DNA from: JAAFHB01 sp037133495
GTDB taxonomy: Bacteria; Bacteroidota; Bacteroidia; Bacteroidales; Prolixibacteraceae
Reading direction: 5' to 3'
Assembly (NCBI GenBank): GCA_037133495.1
Contig: JBAXOA010000145.1
Span: 1 to 9,348 of the forward strand
Length of the DNA: 9,348 nt
A program made the position numbers and the translations under genes. Below are positions 1-6,501 of this stretch, one piece after another. The notes under the pieces were generated by a model. That model had not been told where the DNA came from. It was given only the letters and a program-made list of their open reading frames with translations, and did not search any database. Every line of letters starts with the position of its first letter. Positions within the stretch are counted from its first letter, which is position 1.

Positions 1-869
1 GCACCAAATCCAACTGCTTTAATTGGCTTTCTTCCAAAGAACCAGTTGAATACATCGAGATTATGCACATGCTGTTCTACAATATGATCGCCTGAAAGCC
101 ATTTCCAGTTCACCCAGTCGCGTACCATAAATTCCATATCGCTCCATTCCGGTTTACGCTCCCTGTACCATAACATTGACTGATTCCAATAAACATTTCC
201 TGAAACAATCTCTCCGATCAAACCACTCTGAATCTGTTTAAAACTTTCAACATAGCTCCGTTGATGGTGACGTTGCGTACCGGTAACGACACATAAGCCC
301 TGAGTTTCGGCTTTTTTCGCGGTAGCCATGATTAAACGAGCACCAACAGGATCGACACAAACCGGTTTTTCCATAAATACGTGCTTCCCTGCCTCAACTG
401 CAGCTTCAAAATGGGTAGGTCTGAAGGCTGGAGGTGTTGCAATAATGACAAGGTCAATATCTGAAGCGAGTACTTTTTTGTAATTATCTATTCCTGTAAA
501 ACACATATTATCGGGAACCTCTATTTTTTGTCTGCCCCTAAAGCCCTTGCGGCATTCGTCAATGCGATCCATAAATAAATCGCCTAAAGCCACTATTTGA
601 ACGTTTGGAGATGAATCCAAAAAATTCTGGACAGCACCCGATCCACGACCGCCACAGCCAATTACACCTGCTCTTAATAACTTCCCATCGGTTGCCTTGT
701 CAACAAGGTTAGGGATATAGGCTCCTGCAAGCGACTTCAACGGAACCAATTTTTCTGGTCCTGCGGCACATGATGCCAAAACAGCGCTTGCTCCAATAGT
801 ACTCACAGCACCCACAACTGCTGTAGTGGTAAAAAAATCTCTTCTACTCAGCGAATTCTTTTTAGTCAT
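1..869 (-). CDS. Tat-exported Gfo/Idh/MocA family oxidoreductase, C-terminus cut by window edge
   Basis: This reads as 289 complete codons from an ATG at 867-869 and runs off the left edge without a stop. The N-terminus has a twin-arginine motif (SRRDFF, residues 8-13), a hydrophobic stretch, and a lipobox-like LASC ending at Cys34, so it is probably exported folded and may be lipid-anchored. A Rossmann nucleotide-binding motif follows (GVIGCGGRGSG, about residues 67-77), then IIATPP and the family signature EKP in HVFMEKPV. Further on, GDHIVEQHVHNLDVFNW matches the His/Asp-rich active-site region of Bacteroidota and Planctomycetes members. The family uses NAD(P), often tightly bound, to oxidise or reduce sugars and polyols; the substrate cannot be deduced here. 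The start lies 29 bases after the stop of the cytochrome-SUMF1 gene, which suggests cotranscription. The family call is secure; the lipid anchor is an inference. Confidence 0.93.
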   Translation of the reverse strand, partial: MTKKNSLSRRDFFTTTAVVGAVSTIGASAVLASCAAGPEKLVPLKSLAGAYIPNLVDKATDGKLLRAGVIGCGGRGSGAVQNFLDSSPNVQIVALGDLFMDRIDECRKGFRGRQKIEVPDNMCFTGIDNYKKVLASDIDLVIIATPPAFRPTHFEAAVEAGKHVFMEKPVCVDPVGARLIMATAKKAETQGLCVVTGTQRHHQRSYVESFKQIQSGLIGEIVSGNVYWNQSMLWYRERKPEWSDMEFMVRDWVNWKWLSGDHIVEQHVHNLDVFNWFFGRKPIKAVGFG

Positions 870-898
870 GATTTTTTGTGTTAAAAATGGATTAGTAT

Positions 899-2443
899 TT
901 ATTTTGTTAATTTAATAATAGAACTATCAGGTTCGCACACTACTCTAAACCCGACTCCTTTAATATCGGAATACCACCAAATACTCTTGGGTTGCTGAGG
1001 ATCGGTTTTCAACCAATCAGCCGTTCGCGTAAATCCTCTGGTTGCCGACCTGAGTTCTTTTGCATCGAAGGCGTAATTTCCTCCGCGAATAATATGTTCT
1101 TCACCCGATTCAGGTCCCTTAGGGTTAGTGACAGTTGTGCCTGTTTTGGAGTAAGCATTTTCGGCATAGAAATCCGAACAATATTCAAACACATTACCGA
1201 GCATATTTTTCAGGCCAAAAGGATTAGGTTTTACAAATCCTGGTTCCTGGGTTTTTCCTAATGAATTAAGGGAGTACACGACATATCGGTTGATATTGGA
1301 GGTATCGGCACCAAAAATTTTGCTCCGCAGTCCTTGTTCGGTTAAACGTTTTGGATCGCCAGAGAAAAAATAGGGATTATCGGTGCCGGCTCTGCAGGCA
1401 TATTCCCATTCGGCTTCGGTCGGCAGACGATAATGTTTTCCGGTTTTTTTAGAAAGCCACTGGCAATAGATGGTTGCGGAATAATGGGTCATTGTAATGG
1501 CAGGTCTTTTGCCGCTTCCCCATCCCTGATCAGGAATTCCAAATGGTGGTGTGGGCCCGGTAACAGCATCTGGAGAATTGGCATTATGTGCCATCACCAG
1601 ATTTGGATCAACACGCCCTTCCGACATTGTTGATGCAAAAAAGGTCCAGAATTCGTCCCAGGTCACTTCAATTTCACCCATAAAGAAAGGCGATATGGTA
1701 ACATTGCGAACAGGCCCCTCATCGGCTTTGCGGAAAGGTTCATTTTCGGGACTGCCCATCTTAAATGTCCCTCCTTTTACGGCTACCATATTAAAGGAAA
1801 TAGCGCTGTTGGGAATTAATTCCTTGAAATTTTCAAAAGCTGTGACCTTTGCAGGTGCAGCATATAAATCTTTTGAGGCGACGCTGCTAACAGGAACGCC
1901 AGTCATTTTAGCGTGTTTGTAGTTAGCATTGTAGTGTCCGACATCGAGATGGCAATTAATGCACTGGAGATCAAGCTTATCGACATTCTTTTCATAGTAA
2001 AGATGAGCAGTACCCCCTTCAGCAGTCAACCCTTTTGAAAATAGATTCTGATGGCATTTGATGCACGACTCATTGTAAACTATTTTTACGGCATGCTCAA
2101 GCAACCGTTTGCTTTCCCAGTTAAATGACTCTTTCTTCTTGAAATAGAAGCCATATAAATCACTCAATCCCGTTTTTGCTTTTTGAAATATATAGCGATT
2201 ATCCTCTTTGGGAGGTAAATGGCATTCTACACAATGAACTCTGACGCCGCTCGGGTTGTAAAAATGTGTTGATTTTTTCCAGGAAGCATCAGCATCAGGG
2301 TGAATGTGGCAGGATTGACAATATTCATCGGTGGAAGTAATTTTTATTGCTTTATTGCTGGTATACAAAAGAATGGCAAAAGCTATGATGCCGATAAAAA
2401 ACACAAGCCATGACCAGTTTGGAAATTTAAACTTCTTGATCAT
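899..2443 (-). CDS. Membrane-anchored NapC/NrfH-like tetraheme cytochrome c fused to a SUMF1/FGE-like domain
   Basis: The protein has 514 residues. Residues 1-9 are basic, and about 11-28 form one hydrophobic helix with no obvious cleavage site, so it is probably an inner-membrane anchor with the rest in the periplasm. Four CxxCH haem c motifs follow: CQSCH (42-46), CVECH (71-75), CIKCH (127-131) and CINCH (161-165). This arrangement fits the NapC/NirT/NrfH quinol dehydrogenases, which pass electrons from quinol to periplasmic partners. Residues about 218-505 form a SUMF1/EgtB/PvdO-type domain (GGTFKMGS, RLPTEAEWEYACRAGT, LGNVFEYCSD, IIRGGNY, GVGFRVV). No cysteine occurs between RGG (453-455) and R469, where true formylglycine-generating enzymes carry their catalytic pair. 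It is therefore unlikely to be a working sulfatase-maturing enzyme. There is no Shine-Dalgarno sequence before the ATG, only an A/T- and pyrimidine-rich leader. The domain calls are strong; the role of the fusion is unknown. Confidence 0.93.
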   Translation of the reverse strand: MIKKFKFPNWSWLVFFIGIIAFAILLYTSNKAIKITSTDEYCQSCHIHPDADASWKKSTHFYNPSGVRVHCVECHLPPKEDNRYIFQKAKTGLSDLYGFYFKKKESFNWESKRLLEHAVKIVYNESCIKCHQNLFSKGLTAEGGTAHLYYEKNVDKLDLQCINCHLDVGHYNANYKHAKMTGVPVSSVASKDLYAAPAKVTAFENFKELIPNSAISFNMVAVKGGTFKMGSPENEPFRKADEGPVRNVTISPFFMGEIEVTWDEFWTFFASTMSEGRVDPNLVMAHNANSPDAVTGPTPPFGIPDQGWGSGKRPAITMTHYSATIYCQWLSKKTGKHYRLPTEAEWEYACRAGTDNPYFFSGDPKRLTEQGLRSKIFGADTSNINRYVVYSLNSLGKTQEPGFVKPNPFGLKNMLGNVFEYCSDFYAENAYSKTGTTVTNPKGPESGEEHIIRGGNYAFDAKELRSATRGFTRTADWLKTDPQQPKSIWWYSDIKGVGFRVVCEPDSSIIKLTK

Positions 2444-2496
2444 AAAAAAGAGAGAAAAAGGATAATCGAAAATTGAAATTAGTTCATCTACGGCGT

Positions 2497-2504
2497 CAAA
2501 TATA
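2497..2504 (-). promoter_or_regulatory. Candidate Bacteroidota -7 box for the cytochrome-SUMF1 gene
   Basis: The minus strand reads TATATTTG, an exact match to the Bacteroidota -7 consensus TAnnTTTG, about 53 bases before the ATG of the cytochrome-SUMF1 gene. It lies in the 192-base gap after the GH106-like gene, which suggests that the cytochrome and oxidoreductase form their own transcription unit. I found no convincing TTG -33 element at the expected spacing. An 8-base motif in A/T-rich DNA can occur by chance. Confidence 0.35.
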
Positions 2505-2635
2505 ACGAAAAATTGGTTATATTGATATGCTCATAATATGGATTGATTCTTAATTAGATCGTTACTATTGGTTTATTTTATGGTAATATCCTGCATCTTC
2601 AAAATATGTATCATTTAAATATTTCAGAGAAAAGC

Positions 2636-4645
2636 TTACTTTTTTGATTTTTCCATTTCCCATAGCTCCCTCTCTTTTTTCATTCTGGGTTCATATTTAG
2701 GAGTAGTAGGAATAAAAGAGATATCGATAAATGAAACCTTGTGGTTTTTATCAATTTTAAGGAGTAACGACTGGTACGGATTAAACGCTAATACTACCGG
2801 AATCTTGGTTCCCTCATAATGAATTTCGATTGGGAAAGTTTCTTTTTTGTCATTTAACGATTGACCAAACTCCAAAGGAAAAGTAAGGTGCTTTGATTTA
2901 GGATTGGCAAAAAACACAATCAGGCCATCATTTGTTTTTCTGCACCAGTAATCGAATTTTTCTGTTCCTTGAATTAATGGGTTAATTTGCTCCATTTCAT
3001 TCCACGTCTGTTTGACATTACTAAATTTACGCAGTTTTTCAATTAACGTCTGGTAATTGTCTTTTGATTTATGCAATCCTGGTTCCTCAGCGTTCTGTTT
3101 CAGGCAAACGGGAAACCCTTGTCCTGCCAGCTCTGCCAGACGTTTAAGAACTTCAATATCCAGGTATTTTGCATCCAGATAGAGTGCGGAAAAGGATAGA
3201 TCACCGGCATACAGCAGCCCATTTTTGAACTTGGCCTTCTTTAAAAATTCACTGTTTATCCACAATGGCCGCCACGCTTTAAGTTCCTCGGGCAGGTAAG
3301 TATATCGCTGTTCATAAGCTCCCCATGCCCATATCATCTGTTTCTCAGCAGGCAATTCTCCTGCTATCCAACTATCTTCTACGGGCATATATACTGCTAT
3401 TCCAGAATAGGTTACGCCTTGTTTCATTACGGCTGAAACCTTTTCCATATAGTGGTTAAATGCTTGTATTTCTCCGGCCAGGGAGCCACTCTCGCCAACG
3501 TGGACCGACGCATAAAATTTCACAGTGTCACAGCGGGCGGGATTAAGTGGTTTGCCATGCCAGATAATGTGATTTACTCCATTGGCAAACAGAGCATCTG
3601 CCAGCAGTTTCAGGTCTGCAGTCTGCTCCTGCGAATGATGGTTACGTGGCCAGCCATAGAGACAAGTAAAGGTTTCTGAAGTTACCACTTTTTTGCCGGA
3701 CAGACCGGCAGCAGAAGCCACGATATTGGAATACGAGGGTTCGTAAAGTAAAGCCTCACTTTCGGGAACATCAACAGTGGCATAAGATGAAATAATATCG
3801 CAAGGAGCACCTGAACATTGAACTCTTGAATAAGCGCCCAGCTCATGACTTTTTTGGGTAAATGGCTTGTAGAATTCCTCAATTACATAGTTGGAAAGAA
3901 GCTTCATATAGTCGTACCGAACCTGTTTGTATGGATCAGAATTGGAATATAAACTATCGGAATAGTCTGCAAGCGAGTATCCATATTTCTTTTTGAAATT
4001 AACATCAAATCCCGGAGTGGTCAGATATTTGGTTTCTACTTCCCATGAGTCGCAAAACAGACCGGAGATCAGTCCTTTTAGTGCCGGTTTCAGTGCATCT
4101 CCGGTCCGGGCCGCATAATTGAAAAATGCTTTTCGGTTTAAATGATCAATCACATAACCTTTCTTTGGATAATCCCACGATGCCTTGATATCCTGACGCC
4201 ATACTGTATCTCTCAGGTTTCTCGTCGCCTCGCTGTATGGCACCTTTATATCTCCGAAGGGCCATAATGAACCGAAAGTAAAATCGCAGCCAAGATTCAT
4301 GCTGTCAGTACATTGTTTGGTAAACTTAACCATCTTCGTCCATTCAGGGCTGAGCCATTCCTGTCGGGGAGTGTAATGAATGGTGTCTTTTTGCATTCTG
4401 TTAAGCGGATAAACCCAGGCAATCTCTACTCCGCCAAATCCATTCTTCTTCAACCATTGTAAATTATCGATAATGGCTGATTTTTCAATTACTGAGGCGA
4501 ACCACCACCAACGTGTCCAGGGCCGTGAATCCTGATATAATCTTGTCGCTTCCATTCTGAATTTCTCTTTTTTGGGAATGGATTGAGCAGTTAGGAAAGC
4601 GATATAACCGATAAACAAAAGGGTGAACAGTGTGGCTTTTTTCAT
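2636..4645 (-). CDS. Secreted GH106-like glycoside hydrolase (putative alpha-L-rhamnosidase family)
   Basis: The protein has 669 residues. Residues 1-21 are a classical signal peptide (MKK, hydrophobic core, cleavage near TAQ-S), so it acts in the periplasm or outside the cell. The mature N-terminus has the GH106-type opening RPWTRWWWFA (41-50) followed by NLQWLKKNGFGGVEIAWVYP (61-80). Later family-like motifs are FGSLWPFGD (124-132), LFCDSWEVE (196-204), the acidic VDVPESEALLYE (291-302), SETFTCLYGWPRNH (323-336) and GVNHIIWHG (356-364). Acidic residues in CDSWE and PESE are candidate catalytic or calcium-binding positions, by analogy only. Characterised GH106 rhamnosidases are about 1,000 residues or longer, so this is a short form that seems to end soon after the catalytic region, without a large C-terminal beta-rich part. 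It follows the ATPase gene by 77 bases on the same strand; no clear own promoter was seen. Substrate is uncertain: rhamnose is the family default, not shown here. Confidence 0.82.
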   Translation of the reverse strand: MKKATLFTLLFIGYIAFLTAQSIPKKEKFRMEATRLYQDSRPWTRWWWFASVIEKSAIIDNLQWLKKNGFGGVEIAWVYPLNRMQKDTIHYTPRQEWLSPEWTKMVKFTKQCTDSMNLGCDFTFGSLWPFGDIKVPYSEATRNLRDTVWRQDIKASWDYPKKGYVIDHLNRKAFFNYAARTGDALKPALKGLISGLFCDSWEVETKYLTTPGFDVNFKKKYGYSLADYSDSLYSNSDPYKQVRYDYMKLLSNYVIEEFYKPFTQKSHELGAYSRVQCSGAPCDIISSYATVDVPESEALLYEPSYSNIVASAAGLSGKKVVTSETFTCLYGWPRNHHSQEQTADLKLLADALFANGVNHIIWHGKPLNPARCDTVKFYASVHVGESGSLAGEIQAFNHYMEKVSAVMKQGVTYSGIAVYMPVEDSWIAGELPAEKQMIWAWGAYEQRYTYLPEELKAWRPLWINSEFLKKAKFKNGLLYAGDLSFSALYLDAKYLDIEVLKRLAELAGQGFPVCLKQNAEEPGLHKSKDNYQTLIEKLRKFSNVKQTWNEMEQINPLIQGTEKFDYWCRKTNDGLIVFFANPKSKHLTFPLEFGQSLNDKKETFPIEIHYEGTKIPVVLAFNPYQSLLLKIDKNHKVSFIDISFIPTTPKYEPRMKKERELWEMEKSKK

Positions 4646-4712
4646 GAATCAATTGGTTTTACAGTAATAACGTTACCTTAAGGAGACGGATGAAAGCGTT
4701 CCGGGAGGCTTA

Positions 4713-4726
4713 TTGAAATATTTCAA
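4713..4726. repeat. Perfect 14-bp palindrome at the 3' end of the ATPase gene
   Basis: TTGAAATATTTCAA is identical to its reverse complement. It spans the last base of the final Phe codon and the TGA stop of the ATPase gene and runs into the gap before the GH106-like gene. Flanking GCTT (4708-4711) and AAGC (4730-4733) could lengthen the stem imperfectly. On the minus strand it is not followed by a T-run, so it is a poor intrinsic terminator. It may be a weak hairpin, an operator for the GH106-like gene, or chance in A/T-rich DNA. Confidence 0.3.
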
Positions 4727-6180
4727 AACAAGCTATCTATTGTTAATGAATTAGATACTATGTCATTGGTTTGTGAATTGGCAGTTATTCCAAAAGTAGT
4801 AATCATAGTTATAAAGATGTTTTTCCTTGTCTTGGTTACCTTGATCAGTACATCTTTTTTTTGTCTGAGATTTTTTGCATCCTCGGCAGTCATTGTATAT
4901 TCTGCTTCCAGAAACTTCATTTCGCACAGGTTTATAGCAGCATCTTTCCGATCGATCAGTAAGTCGATCTGAGCTCCTGTATCAGAGGTATCATTATGTG
5001 GCAAGTAGTACCATGGTCCATAAAAAGTTTCGACCATTCCAATACCTAGTGCATTTTTAATGGGTTGTATATGTTTCATGCAGATACCTTCGAAAGCATA
5101 ACCGGCCCATGCTCTTCGTCTTGGATCGTTTTGTTTGGAGAGCCAATAGCCTTCACCCGGATCTCTTTTGCCAAGGGGCTTGATCCAATCAAAATAAAAG
5201 AGCGTAAATTCATCGGTAATCCGATAAATTGCGTCATTTGATTTTTTTCCAAAGGGAATCCTCGACAGGATAAATCCTGATTCTTCTAATTCTTCAAGTA
5301 TTTGGGTGGCAGTACCTCCGCTTAATATTTTGGCTGCTGATAATATCAAATTCCGGTTCATTCCTGACCGATTTTTCCTTAAAACCTCTATAACCCTTGT
5401 GTATTGATTGCTTTGATTAAAAAGTGATGAGTAAAGTTTTTCAAACTCGCTCCTTAGCAGGCCACCCCTTGCAAAGCAAATTTTGTCTATAATCTGAGCT
5501 GATGAAAGACCTGGTTCAGCTTGTTTCAGGTAGAATGGTACTCCACCCATGACCATATATAGTGAAATAATCTGGAATCGTGTAAGTATAACTCCCCTCG
5601 ATTTCAAAAAATTTTCAGTTTCTGCGAGTGTGAATGGCAATAAACGGATCTGGCGGGTTAGTCTGTTATGAAGGCCCCCTTTTGAAGTCACAATTTTCTG
5701 TATCATCCAGGAGGCTGCAGACCCGCAAACAACAAGCACCAGATTATTTTGTTTCGAACCAAAACTGTTCCAGAAATGTTCTAGTGCTCCTACAAAATTT
5801 GATTTAGGGGTATTTAACCAGGGCAGTTCATCCAGAAAAACGACCATTTTCTCAGGATGGTTTTTTTGGGTCAGTGTTTTTAGATATTCTTCCAGAATAG
5901 AAAAAGCGTCAAACCACGATCCTGGAATCTGAGGCTGAATACCCATTCCGATTGCACTTTTTAGTGACAGTGCAAAATTTTTAAGCTGAACTTTCAGGGA
6001 TGATTGGTAAACACCCACCAATTCAAAGCAGATCGAATCTTCATAAAACTCCCTGATCAAAAACGTTTTACCGATCCTGCGCCGACCATAAACCGCAATA
6101 AATTCGGGATCAGGTGATTGAAGCGCTTTTGCCAGTATTCCGGTTTCGTAAATTCTTCCAATTATTTTCCCTTTTGCCAT
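4723..6180 (-). CDS. AAA/ATPase_2-type ATPase with C-terminal DUF234-like PD-(D/E)XK nuclease domain
   Basis: From the ATG at 6178-6180 the protein has 485 residues. It begins MAKGKIIGRIYETGIL and reaches the Walker A motif GRRRIGKT at 32-39. Walker B is VVFLDE (113-118), and VCGSAASWM (151-159) fits the sensor region of the ATPase_2 (archaeal-type) family. Residues about 275-325 look like a winged-helix segment. The C-terminal part carries E364 (YAFEG), D406 (QIDLLID) and E420/K422 (CEMKF), the pattern of a PD-(D/E)XK nuclease fold as in DUF234-type members. The end (ITTFGI to LTIDSLF) is typical of the Bacteroidota branch. An in-frame TTG at 6220-6222 would add 14 residues, but they are encoded by repeat DNA and its flank, and the family normally begins just before IIGR, so ATG is preferred. 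No signal peptide is present, so it is cytoplasmic. Its cellular function is not established. It is unrelated to its sugar-enzyme neighbours and is probably an accessory insertion. Confidence 0.9.
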   Translation of the reverse strand: MAKGKIIGRIYETGILAKALQSPDPEFIAVYGRRRIGKTFLIREFYEDSICFELVGVYQSSLKVQLKNFALSLKSAIGMGIQPQIPGSWFDAFSILEEYLKTLTQKNHPEKMVVFLDELPWLNTPKSNFVGALEHFWNSFGSKQNNLVLVVCGSAASWMIQKIVTSKGGLHNRLTRQIRLLPFTLAETENFLKSRGVILTRFQIISLYMVMGGVPFYLKQAEPGLSSAQIIDKICFARGGLLRSEFEKLYSSLFNQSNQYTRVIEVLRKNRSGMNRNLILSAAKILSGGTATQILEELEESGFILSRIPFGKKSNDAIYRITDEFTLFYFDWIKPLGKRDPGEGYWLSKQNDPRRRAWAGYAFEGICMKHIQPIKNALGIGMVETFYGPWYYLPHNDTSDTGAQIDLLIDRKDAAINLCEMKFLEAEYTMTAEDAKNLRQKKDVLIKVTKTRKNIFITMITTFGITANSQTNDIVSNSLTIDSLF

Positions 6181-6187
6181 AAGATCA

Positions 6188-6437
6188 ATTTTGGCTGTAT
6201 ACAACTTTTTATCTATAGCCAAATATACACAATTTATTTTATTTTGGCTGTATATAACCTTTTATATTTAGCCAAAATATAGATTGCAGGGTAATTATGG
6301 CTGAATTTAATTAGTTATAATGAGCCAAAAATGGAATTAAATACTTAAAATGGCTGAGTATAAATTTTTATAATTAGCCAAAATCATAAAAACGATTTAA
6401 TTATGGCTATTTATAACTATTTATTACCGGCCAAAGT
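6188..6437. repeat. Array of five 38-bp imperfect palindromes at an exact 53-bp period
   Basis: Five copies lie at 6188-6225, 6241-6278, 6294-6331, 6347-6384 and 6400-6437, separated by 15-bp spacers with no evident similarity. Each copy is a left arm close to ATTwTGGCTGnnTATAA, a 4-base centre, and a right arm close to TTATAnTTAGCCAAAAT. Copy 2 is the most symmetric, with 15 of 17 arm positions paired; the others pair at 11 or 12. GGCT begins at 6193, 6246, 6299, 6352 and 6405, an exact 53-bp step each time, and the matching AGCC keeps the same step (GGCC in copy 5, the most diverged). The array fills most of the gap between the divergent ATPase and GH31 genes. It resembles a tandem operator or iteron-like protein-binding site. 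The short constant spacers and degenerate copies do not fit CRISPR. The period is not a multiple of three, so it is not a coding repeat. Confidence 0.9.
6220..6227 (-). promoter_or_regulatory. Candidate -7 box for the ATPase gene, overlapping repeat copy 1
   Basis: The minus strand reads TATATTTG, matching TAnnTTTG, about 39 bases before the ATPase ATG. It overlaps the AGCCAAA end of the first palindrome. Copies 2-5 do not give this match at the same place. No -33 TTG is evident at normal spacing. If real, a protein bound to the repeat would cover the promoter, which suggests autoregulation. This is speculative. Confidence 0.28.
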
Positions 6438-6442
6438 AACAT

Positions 6443-6469
6443 TTGGTTTGATATAAATTATTAACTTTC
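6443..6469 (+). promoter_or_regulatory. Weak candidate promoter for the GH31-sulfatase unit
   Basis: TTG at 6443-6445 and TAACTTTC at 6462-6469 resemble a Bacteroidota -33/-7 pair (consensus TTG and TAnnTTTG), with one mismatch at the last base of the -7 box and slightly short spacing of 16 bases. The site lies just after the last palindrome and about 32 bases before the ATG at 6502. Weak support only. Confidence 0.22.
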
Positions 6470-6501
6470 GCAATCTTTCTAATCATCCTAAAATTGAAAA
6501 T

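Noticed and set aside
992..1922. Plus-strand open frames at 992-1261, 1433-1633 and 1551-1922
   Set aside because: They lie antisense inside the cytochrome-SUMF1 gene, whose frame has strong domain matches. Their translations show no recognisable motifs.
899..2443. Functional formylglycine-generating enzyme for the nearby sulfatase
   Set aside because: The domain has the SUMF1 fold motifs but no cysteine in the segment that carries the catalytic pair.
3452..3882. Open frames at 3452-3679 (+) and 3682-3882 (-)
   Set aside because: They are other-frame shadows inside the GH106-like gene with no family features.
4708..4733. Intrinsic terminator after the ATPase gene
   Set aside because: The stem is A/T-rich and is not followed by a T-run on the minus strand; GC-containing sequence follows instead.
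4760..4972. Small hydrophobic plus-strand frame at 4760-4972
   Set aside because: It is antisense to the conserved nuclease-like C-terminus of the ATPase; its hydrophobic look comes from the reversed A/T-rich codons.
6181..6222. ATPase start at the TTG at 6220-6222
   Set aside because: It would add 14 residues encoded by repeat copy 1 and its flank. The ATG at 6178-6180 gives the short N-terminus normal for the family before the IIGR motif.
6188..6437. CRISPR array
   Set aside because: The spacers are only 15 bp, the five copies differ at many positions, and no cas gene is present. The palindromic, helically phased copies fit a protein-binding array better.
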